Assembly (NCBI GenBank): GCA_964465125.1
Contig: CAYXIO010000023.1
Location: 1 to 56,384, forward strand
DNA: 56,384 nt
Direction of reading: 5' to 3'
From: CAYOHG01 sp964465125
GTDB lineage: Bacteria; Planctomycetota; Phycisphaerae; UBA1845; Fen-1342
The notes under the pieces: model-generated
The model's input: only the letters and a program-made list of their open reading frames with translations
Told to the model about the DNA's origin: nothing
Databases searched by the model: none
Shown here: positions 34,106 through 43,268 of the stretch, piece by piece
How the letters are laid out: each line of letters starts with the position of its first letter
Numbering within the stretch: position 1 is the first letter of the stretch
Program-made: the position numbers and the translations under genes

Positions 34106-34263
34106 GCGCGGTAGAATACGCCGTAACGGCAGATTCGTCAACGGAATGCGGCGTGCTAACGGTGCCCTGGCATGCAAGCTGCTAGGCAGGGTTTTCCCAT
34201 TTTGAACCGGCACCGATCCCGGGAACGGTTACGATCCATGCACACAGCACTTCGGACGACCTC

Positions 34264-35424
34264 GTGAACCCAGCGCCGACCACCAGCGCTGTACCTCTCT
34301 CCTACGCGGGACAGCGGCGCGCGGTTCGCGTTTGCCTGCCCGGCCGCGAATACACGATCACGATCGGGGCGCGCATCCTGGCCGAGCTGCCGGACTGCCT
34401 CGCCGCCCTGCGCCCGTTCGGCAAGGTCATCGTCGTCGCCGACGAGACGGTTTTTCGCCTGCACGGCGGCGCGCTGTTGGGTGCACTCCCGGAAGGCACG
34501 CGCGCGCTCACGTTTCCCGCCGGGGAGGCTTCCAAGTCCATCGAGCAGTGCGCCGACCTCTATCGCGCGCTGGCGGAGCATGCCACAACGCGCGATTCGC
34601 TGCTGATCGCCTTCGGCGGAGGCGTCGCGGGCGACCTGGGAGGCTTCGTCGCCGCCACCTGGATGCGCGGCATTCGCTTCATCCAGGTGCCGACCACGCT
34701 GGAAGCAGCCGTGGATGCGTCCGTCGGTGGCAAGACCGGATTGAACCTGCCCGCGGGAAAGAACCTGGTCGGTGCGTTCTACCAGCCCGCCGCGGTGTGG
34801 ATCGACGTGGAGCTTCTCTCGACTCTGTCTCAACGGGACTTCGTCGCGGGGCTGGCCGAGAGCGTCAAGCACGCTTGCATTCGCGAGCCGGCGTTCCTGC
34901 GCTGGCACGAAGAACATGCCTCGCACATCCTGTGCCGGGATCGGCAGACGCTTGCCGAGCTCGTCGCGCGCAACTGCGCGATCAAGGCGGCGGTGGTGGC
35001 GGCGGACGAGCGCGAGGCCGACCTGCGCGCCATACTCAACTACGGGCACACGCTCGGCCATGCCTTCGAGCACGAGCTGGAGTTCGAGTGCCGCCACGGC
35101 GAATGCGTCGCGCTCGGCATGCTGGCGGAAAACCACATCGCCGTCGCGCGGCTGGCGCTCGACCGACATCTGGCTGAGCGCATCGCGCGCACGCTGGCCG
35201 CGCTGGGCTTGCCGAACCGGCTGCCGCGATCGCTGTCACCGGCGGCGGTGCTGGCCGCCTGCCGCCTCGACAAGAAAAACCGCGCCGGTTCGATCCACGC
35301 GGTGCTGATTCACGATCTCGGCAAGCCGGTGCGCGTCGTCAACCTGCTTGAGGAGGAGATTCTGGACGCTCAGCGGGCGCTCTCGCCGGAAGGTCCGGTT
35401 GTGAGCCGCCCGGGGCGATCCTAG
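34264..35424 (+). CDS. aroB: 3-dehydroquinate synthase
   Basis: AroB closes DAHP to 3-dehydroquinate in the shikimate pathway, using NAD and a metal. The 386-residue length and motifs are standard: EASKSIEQ, the glycine-rich GGGVAGDLGGFVAATWMRG, VPTTLEAAVDASVGGKTG, LNLPAGKNLVGAFYQP, the catalytic and metal residues in ESVKHACI, and the zinc histidines in LNYGHTLGHAFEHE and RHGECVALGM. Translation starts at GTG 34264. The first GT87 gene begins one base after the stop (stop 35422-35424, ATG 35426), so the three genes downstream are probably coupled to it. This is the first gene of a plus-strand set aroB-GT87-GT87. Confidence 0.96.
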   Translation: MNPAPTTSAVPLSYAGQRRAVRVCLPGREYTITIGARILAELPDCLAALRPFGKVIVVADETVFRLHGGALLGALPEGTRALTFPAGEASKSIEQCADLYRALAEHATTRDSLLIAFGGGVAGDLGGFVAATWMRGIRFIQVPTTLEAAVDASVGGKTGLNLPAGKNLVGAFYQPAAVWIDVELLSTLSQRDFVAGLAESVKHACIREPAFLRWHEEHASHILCRDRQTLAELVARNCAIKAAVVAADEREADLRAILNYGHTLGHAFEHELEFECRHGECVALGMLAENHIAVARLALDRHLAERIARTLAALGLPNRLPRSLSPAAVLAACRLDKKNRAGSIHAVLIHDLGKPVRVVNLLEEEILDAQRALSPEGPVVSRPGRS

Positions 35425-35425
35425 A

Positions 35426-36916
35426 ATGTCCTCTCCAATGGGGTTAGTGCCCGAAGCGACGAGCCATCGCGATCCACTCAGCGACCCGTCTCCGCCGCTG
35501 GCGCCCGCCGCCGTGCGATGGTGGTGCCTGACCGGCATCGGCGGGCTGGCCCTGTTCCTGGGAATCATCGGCGGCTGCGCGGTCGTCTATCACAGCCCGG
35601 ACTTCGAGTACTTCTACAAGGCCGGGGCCTGGATGGCCTCGCACGGCACGTTTGACCCCGGATACGACCGCAACCCCGATGGCACGGTCGTGCCGCGCGG
35701 GAATCTCGACTGGTACCTGCCGTTCACGTCCCGGCTGATGTCGCTGCTCGGCTGGATGCCGTTCGAGCTGGCGGGCTTCGTGTGGATTTTGCTGAACCTG
35801 ACACTTCTGATCGCGACGCTGCGCATGCTGGGGCGGGAATTCACCGACCTGCCGGGACGCGACTGGCCGGTGACGCAGCTCCTCCCGCTCGTCGCCTGTG
35901 TGCTCTTCTGGTACTGGGAGTTCCGGCTCAACCAGATCGATCTGCTGACGCTGACCTGCCTGCTGGGCAGCTTCGTCGCGTTCAAGCGCGGGCGCTCGAT
36001 GGTGTCCGGGTTCTGGCTGGGCGTCGCCGTGCTGCTGAAGGTGACGCCCGGGCTTTTCGTGCTGTGGTTCCTCCTGAAGCGCCAGTATCGAACCGTCGTC
36101 GTGGCCCTGGTGACGATCGCGCTGGCGGGACCGGTCGGCGACGCCCTGTGCTTTGGCCAGCGTCTCGCGCTGGAGGAGTATCATGCCTGGTTCCGCCGGG
36201 CGGTGTCGCAGAGCTCGCAGGCGGCGCTGGTGCTCAACCAGACGGAAATGGACTGGCGTAACCAGAGCCTCGCTGCCGTCGCAAGCCGCTGGCTGCACGC
36301 CACGAACTACACCACGCATTTCGACAACGACCCGCGCATCCGCTTCGGAGGCCCGCCGCGCTACATCAACATCGTCGACCTTCCGCTGCGCACGATCGCG
36401 GGGCTGGTCAGCGCCGCGGCCGCGGTCAGCCTGGCGGCGTTTGTCTGGATGGCGCGCCGGCCGGCGCGCGACATGACGCCCTGGCAGTTGCGGATCGAAT
36501 GGGCGCTGTGTTTGCTGCTGATGCTCTGGCTGATGCCCGTCCTGCGCCGTTACCACTTCATCCTGCTCACGCCCGCAGTGACGGTTGCGCTGGCCGGCAC
36601 GCATCACATCGGGCTGGGACGAGGTTCGGCCCGGGCCGTCCTGGTCGGGCTGACGCTGCTCGTGATCGCTCAGGTCGCGATCGTCTCGCGGCCGCTGACC
36701 GGCGACAACATCGCGGAGGCCGGCGGGACCCTGCTCGCGGCCATCGTCGTGCTCGGAATCCCGCTCCTGAGCATCCGCGCCCACGTCGACCGTCGGATGA
36801 AACGAGAATCGCGCGCGACAGACTGCGGGCTTGCCGGTCCGGCCGACGATTCCGCCGCCCCCGTGCACGCCGCGCCCCTCGAGCCCCTCGATGCCTCGGC
36901 TCCTCAGCATGTCTAA
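35426..36916 (+). CDS. GT87/DUF2029-type membrane glycosyltransferase, copy 1
   Basis: A 496-residue polytopic protein of the GT87 mannosyltransferase-like family, which uses polyprenyl-phosphate sugars at the outer face of the inner membrane. An extracytoplasmic DFEYFYKAGAWMASHG motif with the catalytic-type Asp follows the first helix (about 31-55). About ten helices continue to 470, and the central WWEFRLNQIDLLTLTCLLG-like (YWEFRLNQIDLLTL), ALLKVTPGLFVLWFLLKRQ and NQTEMDWRNQSLAAVASRWL segments match the family. The C-terminal tail of 40 residues is Pro/Ala-rich. It abuts aroB and overlaps the next gene, implying coupling. The acceptor glycan is unknown. Confidence 0.86.
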   Translation: MSSPMGLVPEATSHRDPLSDPSPPLAPAAVRWWCLTGIGGLALFLGIIGGCAVVYHSPDFEYFYKAGAWMASHGTFDPGYDRNPDGTVVPRGNLDWYLPFTSRLMSLLGWMPFELAGFVWILLNLTLLIATLRMLGREFTDLPGRDWPVTQLLPLVACVLFWYWEFRLNQIDLLTLTCLLGSFVAFKRGRSMVSGFWLGVAVLLKVTPGLFVLWFLLKRQYRTVVVALVTIALAGPVGDALCFGQRLALEEYHAWFRRAVSQSSQAALVLNQTEMDWRNQSLAAVASRWLHATNYTTHFDNDPRIRFGGPPRYINIVDLPLRTIAGLVSAAAAVSLAAFVWMARRPARDMTPWQLRIEWALCLLLMLWLMPVLRRYHFILLTPAVTVALAGTHHIGLGRGSARAVLVGLTLLVIAQVAIVSRPLTGDNIAEAGGTLLAAIVVLGIPLLSIRAHVDRRMKRESRATDCGLAGPADDSAAPVHAAPLEPLDASAPQHV

Positions 36917-38261
36917 GCCGGCACGCCTGCGCGCCCTCGACCTGCTGCTCGCAGCGCTGCTGATGATGACGGTGGTCGTGTCGGCCGCTCGCGGGCTGGA
37001 GTTCAGCTACGACTTTCACCACTTCTACCGCGACGCGGAGTACGTCTGGAATCACGCCGCGCTCAATCCGGATCTCAGCAACCCGGATCCTCTGCTGCGG
37101 CGTCAGCTTCCCTTCTACCTGCCGGCGGTGCCGCTCGCGCTTTCGCCGCTCGGCGGCCTGGGGCGCGTTGCAGCCGCGATGGTCTGGACGCTGATGCAGG
37201 CGGGCTCGCTCGCCTGCGTTCTGATTCTGCTGCGGCGGCGAGCGCTGTCGCTGTTGCCCGAAGGCGCGCCGGAAGCGCGCCGCGCCCAGCTCGCTGCGCT
37301 GCTGGCGTGGCTGCTCGCCGTGCCCGGCGTCTACGAAGCGGCGCGCTTCAACCAGCTCAGTATTCCGCTGCTGGCGGTGCTCCTGCTGGCGGAGCGCGCC
37401 CTGCATCGCGGTCGGGGCCTGCAAGCCGGCCTACTGTTCGCGGGCGGCGCGGTGCTGAAGCTCCTGCCGGCGCTCTTCGTCTTCTGGCTGCTGCTGAAGC
37501 GACAGGCGCGGGCCGGCCTCGCCTTTCTGGTCGGAGCGATCGTCCTTGCGGTCCTCCCAAGCCTGCTGTGCTTCGGACCGGAGCGCACCTGGAGCTATCA
37601 CCGCGAGTGGTTCGAATACAACGTACGCGGCGCCGCCGGCGGAGGCATGACCGATCCCGGGCTGCGCGAGCATTTCATCGACCATCGCAATCAGTCGCTG
37701 CCCGCCGTGGTCTCCCGGCTTTGCTGGCCGGAGCATCCGCATCCCAGTCCCATCCAGATCGCCAGCCTCAGCCTGGAGCAATGTCGTCTCGTGGCAACGG
37801 TGCTGGCCCTGATGCTTGGCGCCGCGCTGCTGGCGGCGACGCATCGTCCGCTCCAAGGGCTGGGCGACCGCCGCGCGCACGCGGAATTCTCGACGTACCT
37901 GCTGGCGCTGCTGGCGCTCTCGCCGCTGGTTCGGCAGTACTACCTTGTCTGGGCGCTGCCCGCGCTTCAGCTTCTGGCAGTCGTCGCGCTGGAGCCGGGT
38001 CGTTCACGCGCGCGAGCCTGCGCCCGCGCCGGGCTGGCGGTTTGGCTGCTGGGGATGATGCTCTGGGTGGTTCCGCAGGCGCGCCTGCTGGGGGCGCACC
38101 TGCTGATGCTGATCGCGCTCGGGGGGCTGCTGCTGGCCGCGGTTCCGCCCGCGGCAACGTCGCCGACAGCCCACGGCCCCAGCGCCGGCGATGAGCCGGA
38201 GCGCCCCTACGGCGTCGCGAGCACCCGCGGCGGCGGGTCGTCATCGAGCGGGTCGACGTGA
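36909..38261 (+). CDS. GT87/DUF2029-type membrane glycosyltransferase, copy 2
   Basis: A 450-residue second GT87-like protein, parallel in layout to copy 1: first helix (LDLLLAALLMMTVVVSAARG), then YDFHHFYRDAEYVW (catalytic-type Asp-containing loop), FNQLSIPLLAVLLLAERALHRG, GAVLKLLPALFVFWLLLKRQ and DHRNQSLPAVVSRL. The paired genes may act on the same glycan in sequence. I take ATG 36909, which overlaps copy 1 by eight bases and fits translational coupling; ATG 36891 would add six residues. The Gly/Ser-rich C-terminus runs 55 bases into the end of the converging GH31 gene. Confidence 0.85.
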   Translation: MSKPARLRALDLLLAALLMMTVVVSAARGLEFSYDFHHFYRDAEYVWNHAALNPDLSNPDPLLRRQLPFYLPAVPLALSPLGGLGRVAAAMVWTLMQAGSLACVLILLRRRALSLLPEGAPEARRAQLAALLAWLLAVPGVYEAARFNQLSIPLLAVLLLAERALHRGRGLQAGLLFAGGAVLKLLPALFVFWLLLKRQARAGLAFLVGAIVLAVLPSLLCFGPERTWSYHREWFEYNVRGAAGGGMTDPGLREHFIDHRNQSLPAVVSRLCWPEHPHPSPIQIASLSLEQCRLVATVLALMLGAALLAATHRPLQGLGDRRAHAEFSTYLLALLALSPLVRQYYLVWALPALQLLAVVALEPGRSRARACARAGLAVWLLGMMLWVVPQARLLGAHLLMLIALGGLLLAAVPPAATSPTAHGPSAGDEPERPYGVASTRGGGSSSSGST

Positions 38262-41200
38262 ACGGCGAATCCCCAGCGACCGTCGAACTGATCGACGCGC
38301 AACAGGAGTACATTCGGCCCGGCGGAGAGTCGAGCGGCGACCCGATCCTGCCGCGGCGTATACGGCCGCTGCACGGAATGGCTGAGCAGCTCAAACCCGT
38401 TGAGCCAGGCGCGTGCGCCGTCGCTGCTGCCGATTGCCAACTGCACGTCGCGCTCGCGCTCGGCGTGCAGGAACGCAAGCGCATAGGCCACCGCGTCCTG
38501 AACGCCCCCGCCGAACAGCTCGTCCAGATCCACGAAGAACTCGCGGCGCGGATCGCTGCCGGGTGAAAGCGGCCGAACCACTTTTCGCCACGTCACCGCT
38601 CGACCGGCAAGCCCGGTAAGCGTCCGCTGGCGATCCAACAACCTTCGCTGGGCGAATTCCACATCGAGCACCTGGACATCCGCGCGGTCAAACGGGCCGA
38701 CGACCGACCAGGCCGAAATCGACGGAAACAGCGTCGTCTGCGCCGGAACCAGCACGATTCGGCCGTCCACCTCCAGTTCCAGGCGCGCCTGCATGCGGCG
38801 CATCTGCGGCGGCGAATCAGCGCAGCAGGAGGCGCGGCGATGCCGCGCGGCGATGCGGCTCCCGGTCAGCGCCGGCGTCTCCGGCGCGCGCGTCGTGTGA
38901 ATGCCGGGCTGCTGCGGAATCTGAATGTCGAAGGCGAGCTCCGCCTCATCCAGCAGCGCGGGTTGAACAACGGCCTCGACGTCCGCCACCGCGCAGCGGG
39001 CGTCGTCCAACTCCGTTGCGACATTCAGCCGCAGGAACGCGCCCAACAGCCGCACCAGCGCGTGCATCCAGGCAGGCTCGGACGAGGCTCGTTCGGCGAG
39101 GGCGCTGAATGCCGCGGGCAGCGCAGCGCGCAGCCGCTTTGCCAGCCGCTCGGCGTCCGGCGGGGAAGCAGCAAGTTGCTCGCCGAAGCTCGCGATGTCC
39201 CGCAGCGCGAGGGATGCACCCTCGGCGCCGCGAGCCGGCAAGTCCGCGACGATTCGCACCATTTCGCGCAGTCCGCGCGCCAGAAGATCGCGCAAGGCAG
39301 GCGCCTCACCTTGCTGAACATCGAACACGCATGGCGCGTCCACCGGCCGCTCGCCCGCCTGCACGATCAGGGTGTACGTTGACGGGTCATAGCGCCAAAG
39401 GCCTGGCGTCGAGCCGTCCGCCGCACGGACCTCACGGCCGTTGAGGCGCACCCGTCGCGGCGGGGCGACCGCGTGGATGCGCAGCTCGAGCGCGCGCGAG
39501 GGCGCCGCCCCGCGGAACGTGCCCTGGCTTGCAGCGACCACGACGCGCACCGACTCGTCGCCGGAGCTTGCGTGCAATCGGGTCCAGCGACACTCGCCGC
39601 GCTCGTAGCCGCACGAGTTACCGTCGTCCTCGTAGACCCGCGCGGACCATTCCGTCGTTCTGCGGCCGACGTACAGATTCAGCACAAGCGGGTCGACCGT
39701 GCCTGCGTCAACGCCGCGATCCGCGCGCGTGGTCGCGATCAACGCCCCGGCGCGAGCAAAGAGCGGAACCTGATCGAGCGGAACGAGCAGTCGCACCTCG
39801 CCCGGACCCTCGTAGACGTGCCCGCTGTACCAATGCACCCACTCACCCGGCGGCAGCCACACCTTGACCGCGGCGCAGCCGGTCGCGGGATTGATCGGCT
39901 CGCAGACCGGCGCGGCCAGGAGATCAGGACCGAAGAGATACTGGCCGGGGTGGCCGTAGGCTTCCTCGTGCTCGGGCCAGTGGTAATACAGCGGGCGGCA
40001 CAACGGCAGCGCCTCGTCGTACGTCTGCCGGCAGGCGGTGTAGATCGTCGGAAGCAGCTCGTACCGCAGCAACCAGGCCTCGCGCGCGCAGCGAAACGTC
40101 TCGTCGTCGAAGCCCCAAATGCGCCGTTCGGCGGCGAAGTGTTTGGTTGCGTGCGTGCGCAGCACCGGGCTGAGCGCGCCCCACTGCATCCAGCGCACGA
40201 ACAGCTCCGGGTCGACCGGGCCCGGGTAGTGTCCCCCGATGTCGTGGCTCCAGTACCCGTAGCCGACGTTTCCGGCGGCGGCGGTGAAATACGGCTGGAA
40301 CGCCAGCGAATCCCAGTCGCTGCACGTGTCGCCGGAGAAGCCGATCGGGTAGCGGTGGTTTCCGAGTCCGCCCCAGCGGCTGAAGATCAGCGGCCGCGCG
40401 CGACTTGCGCCGGACCGGCGCCGCCGGTCGGTCCAGTGCAGGTGGTTGAGCCAGAACAGCGGGTCGAGGCCGGGGAGGCGCGACGCGCTGCCCTGCTGCC
40501 AGTCGATCCACCAGAAATCGACGCCTTGCTCCTCCAGCGGATGGTGGAGGTGTTTGAAGTAAGCCTCCATGAAGCGCCGATCGGTGCAGTCGAACGGAAT
40601 TCGAGGCGTCTGATCCGGGTTGAGCTCCAAGGCGGCCGCCATGCGCGCGAACCCCGCTTCCTGGCGTCCCACGCCTTCGGCCGGATGCAGGTTGAGTGAA
40701 ACGCGCAGACCCTCTGCATGCGCCCAGTTCAGGAAGCCCTCCGGATCGGGAAATGGGCGTGGGTTCCACGAATAGCCGGTCCAGCCGTCGAGATGCCAGT
40801 CCATGTCGACGACCAGCACGGACAGCGGCACCTCGTGCCGGCGGAATTCGGCCACCAGCGCGCGCAGCTCGGCGTCCGTGTACGCCCAGTAGCGCGACCA
40901 CCAGGCGCCGAAGACGTAGCGCGGCGGAAGCGGAACGCGACCGGCCACGTGCGTGAACTCGTAGAGCGCCTGGCGGAAATCGTGGCCGTGTCCGAAGAAA
41001 TACCAGTCCAAGGCGGCGGACGAGCGGCGCGGCGCTGCCCACGGCCAGTCCCCCCCATTCAGCAGCACGCGCTGAGAATCGTCCACCACGGACCAGCCGT
41101 CGCGAGAAAGAAGACCGGGTTCGAGCGGAGCAGGTCCCAGGACGTTATCGAGCGTGCGGCAGGTTCCGCTCAGATTGCCTTCGGCCGGGAGGCCCGGATG

Positions 41201-41509
41201 CCAGCGCGCGGGCCGGCCCGCGACGGTCAGCTCGATCGAGAGATTCTCCGCGTCGAACGCGGCCCCCCGGCCGCGATAGTGCAATCGCAGTGCCCCGGTG
41301 TCGATGCGGACGTCGTTCTGAGTGTTCTCGCTGCGAAATGGGCAGACGGGCATGCGCCGATTGACGAATGCGAGCGAGGCGCGATCCTCGAACACGTGGT
41401 CAGGCGACCACTCGAGCCGCAGAATCCGGGGCGTGAGCACCGTGAAGCGGACGTTGCGGCCCAGGACCGCGGCGCGCGGGTCGGCGCACGGCTCCCAGCG
41501 CTCGGACAT
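38207..41509 (-). CDS. GH31 alpha-glycosidase with long C-terminal jelly-roll extension
   Basis: This 1100-residue enzyme cleaves alpha-linked sugars (alpha-glucoside or alpha-xyloside) by the retaining mechanism. The GH31 barrel shows VLVVDMDWHLDG, nucleophile D336 in DFWWIDWQQG, FSRWGGLGNHRYP, and acid/base D394 in FSGDTCSDWDSL. The HDIGGH and LRTHATKH segments that follow line the active site. The usual family core ends near 780. A further 320 residues end in a module with WSVVGPFD, GSSDGARAWLNG and GPNVLLLRVDQF patterns, like the jelly-roll domains attached to many planctomycete enzymes. No signal peptide is evident, so it may be cytosolic. ATG 41507-41509 has GGAGGGGG upstream. Its 3' end overlaps the converging GT87 gene. 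Confidence 0.9.
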   Translation of the reverse strand: MSERWEPCADPRAAVLGRNVRFTVLTPRILRLEWSPDHVFEDRASLAFVNRRMPVCPFRSENTQNDVRIDTGALRLHYRGRGAAFDAENLSIELTVAGRPARWHPGLPAEGNLSGTCRTLDNVLGPAPLEPGLLSRDGWSVVDDSQRVLLNGGDWPWAAPRRSSAALDWYFFGHGHDFRQALYEFTHVAGRVPLPPRYVFGAWWSRYWAYTDAELRALVAEFRRHEVPLSVLVVDMDWHLDGWTGYSWNPRPFPDPEGFLNWAHAEGLRVSLNLHPAEGVGRQEAGFARMAAALELNPDQTPRIPFDCTDRRFMEAYFKHLHHPLEEQGVDFWWIDWQQGSASRLPGLDPLFWLNHLHWTDRRRRSGASRARPLIFSRWGGLGNHRYPIGFSGDTCSDWDSLAFQPYFTAAAGNVGYGYWSHDIGGHYPGPVDPELFVRWMQWGALSPVLRTHATKHFAAERRIWGFDDETFRCAREAWLLRYELLPTIYTACRQTYDEALPLCRPLYYHWPEHEEAYGHPGQYLFGPDLLAAPVCEPINPATGCAAVKVWLPPGEWVHWYSGHVYEGPGEVRLLVPLDQVPLFARAGALIATTRADRGVDAGTVDPLVLNLYVGRRTTEWSARVYEDDGNSCGYERGECRWTRLHASSGDESVRVVVAASQGTFRGAAPSRALELRIHAVAPPRRVRLNGREVRAADGSTPGLWRYDPSTYTLIVQAGERPVDAPCVFDVQQGEAPALRDLLARGLREMVRIVADLPARGAEGASLALRDIASFGEQLAASPPDAERLAKRLRAALPAAFSALAERASSEPAWMHALVRLLGAFLRLNVATELDDARCAVADVEAVVQPALLDEAELAFDIQIPQQPGIHTTRAPETPALTGSRIAARHRRASCCADSPPQMRRMQARLELEVDGRIVLVPAQTTLFPSISAWSVVGPFDRADVQVLDVEFAQRRLLDRQRTLTGLAGRAVTWRKVVRPLSPGSDPRREFFVDLDELFGGGVQDAVAYALAFLHAERERDVQLAIGSSDGARAWLNGFELLSHSVQRPYTPRQDRVAARLSAGPNVLLLRVDQFDGRWGFAVHVDPLDDDPPPRVLATP

Positions 41510-41713
41510 GATCGTCGGCCCCCTCCTGGCAGGCGTGTGCACGCCGCGCCGAGTGCTCTTGCGGTTCTCGCGACAGACGCAAATCCGGAGGGGCGGCGCG
41601 CGAAGCGATCTGGCTCTCAGTCCCGCGCCGACGGCCCGCGGTACGTCGCGACGGCAGTGTAAACCCTCGGCCGCGGAACTGTCCAAGCGCGGGGGACGCG
41701 TCGAGCCGCGGCG

Positions 41714-43111
41714 CTACGGCTCGATGCGTAGGAAGTACACGTCCTGCTCGTTGTTGTAAGTCGCCGCGTAGGCGAGGTTGGCGGCTTCGTTGTCGGAGAC
41801 CATGTGGTAGTAGTCGCCGATCTTGTTCTGGTTCGGCCAACCGACCCAACTGTCCCACGGGTCGCCCACCGCGCGGTTGGCCGACCAGGTCCGGCCGCCG
41901 TCGATCGACGACGCGTAGTACAGCCGGCAGAGGTTGGTCGCGCCCGATTCGCGCGTGTCGTTCCACACGACGTCGATGCGGCCGTTCGGCGCCACCGACA
42001 TCGTTCCGAACCACTGCCAGGCGTTCGTGCCGTCGGGGTCGTCATTCACGCGGACCCAGTCGCTGAACGTGAGTCCGTTGTCGGTGCTGCGGCAGAAATG
42101 CAGGTCGAGCGGATCCGCACCGGTCGGGTCGACGGAGGCACACACGTAGACCTCGGAATTGACGGGGTTCACGGCGACCCAGACCTGCCCCACCAGTCCG
42201 CCGGGGTTCGGCCCGCCGAAGCCGCCAATCAGCCCGCCCAGCGGCACGACGGCATTCTGCGGGAAGCGCGGCAGCGGCCCGCCGTTCTGCGCATTGACCG
42301 AGCGCAGGCATCGAATCTGAGAGCCTGAGAGACCGGCGATGTACAGCGCGCCATCGGGACCGACGGCGAGCGTCCCCCAGATCGGAGACGTCGGCAGCCG
42401 TCGCGGAGTCATGTACGTCGCGCCCAGGTCGGTCGAGCGCGTGAAGATGCGAGTGCCGCAACAGCCGGCGGCGGTGCTCCAACTGATGTAGGTGGAGCCA
42501 TCGCCGACTCCGCCGCTGTTGTCGGTCGTCATCCAGGCCTTGTCGCCGCCGTTGGCGGGGATGGGCGAAGTCCAGGACTGTCCGCCGTCGCCTGAGATGA
42601 ACATGTCGCACAGGAAATTCTCTTGCAGGCTGTAATAAAAGACCTGCCCCTGCCTGTTGGCGGCGAGCACCGGGTCGCTGCGAAACGTTCCCGCTGTGAA
42701 CGGGCCGGTGTTCGTCCAGGTGGCGCCGCCGTCGCTGCTGTAGGCGTGCCCGGCCTGGCGGAAGTTGGACGCGACGGTGTCGAACTGACGCCAGCCGATC
42801 ACGATCCGATCGGGGTTGGTCGGGTCGATCGCGATCGAGGGCTCGTTGGCCGCATCGCCGGTGATGTTGTTGCCGAACGCGTCGACGTTCACCTGGACGC
42901 CGTTCACGCCGCGCACTGCGGCGACGCCCGGATCGCCCGGCCGCGCGTAGACCGGCGGCACGGCCGGCGGGACGTAGGGGTCGTCCGGCTGCTCCAGCCG
43001 CGGACCGGTCGAAACGTCCGTGCTCAGCGCCGGCGGATTCGCGCCTCCGGACGCCGCAAGCACGGCCAACCCGCTGCCCAACGCGAATGCCGCCCACCAA
43101 TTCGTCGTCAT
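41714..43111 (-). CDS. Secreted BNR/Asp-box repeat protein (sialidase-like propeller)
   Basis: A 465-residue exported beta-propeller. Residues 1-24 are a signal peptide (WWAAFALGSGLAVLAASGGA). At least five Asp-box (BNR) repeats are seen: SSDGGATWTN, SGDGGQSWTS, STDLGATYMT, STDNGLTFSD and SIDGGRTWSA. An FRIP-type arginine and the three-arginine cluster of true sialidases are not apparent, so it may be a glycan-binding or other propeller protein. It ends with DYYHMVSDNEAANLAYAAT, as in secreted proteins of unknown function. ATG 43109-43111 has GGGAGGG upstream. The gene precedes the GH31 gene by about 200 bases in the same direction. Confidence 0.85.
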   Translation of the reverse strand: MTTNWWAAFALGSGLAVLAASGGANPPALSTDVSTGPRLEQPDDPYVPPAVPPVYARPGDPGVAAVRGVNGVQVNVDAFGNNITGDAANEPSIAIDPTNPDRIVIGWRQFDTVASNFRQAGHAYSSDGGATWTNTGPFTAGTFRSDPVLAANRQGQVFYYSLQENFLCDMFISGDGGQSWTSPIPANGGDKAWMTTDNSGGVGDGSTYISWSTAAGCCGTRIFTRSTDLGATYMTPRRLPTSPIWGTLAVGPDGALYIAGLSGSQIRCLRSVNAQNGGPLPRFPQNAVVPLGGLIGGFGGPNPGGLVGQVWVAVNPVNSEVYVCASVDPTGADPLDLHFCRSTDNGLTFSDWVRVNDDPDGTNAWQWFGTMSVAPNGRIDVVWNDTRESGATNLCRLYYASSIDGGRTWSANRAVGDPWDSWVGWPNQNKIGDYYHMVSDNEAANLAYAATYNNEQDVYFLRIEP

Positions 43112-43268
43112 GGCTGTCGTCCCTCCCTTGGCTGCCTGGAATGCCCGCTGTCGGAAGCGTGAGTCTACCGCGCCTTTGGGCCGAAACGCGCTAAATTTGC
43201 GTTGCCGGGCCACGCCGATGGTAACTAGAATCCAATCGCTTGCGGTCGGCACGCCCGCGGAGTCTGCC
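43112..43268. promoter_or_regulatory. Divergent region between BNR-protein and HEAT-protein genes
   Basis: A 157-bp divergent gap. TTTGCGTTGC at about 43196-43205 and TAACTAGAAT at 43222-43231 form AT-richer patches that could be -35/-10 elements for the plus-strand gene. GCGGAG at 43256-43261 is the ribosome-binding site of the downstream ATG. No operator is recognised. Confidence 0.35.

Noticed and set aside
32267..34114. 615-residue open frame on the plus strand opposite folC
   Set aside because: Antisense shadow: FolC motifs (P-loop, DAAHN) are intact on the minus strand.
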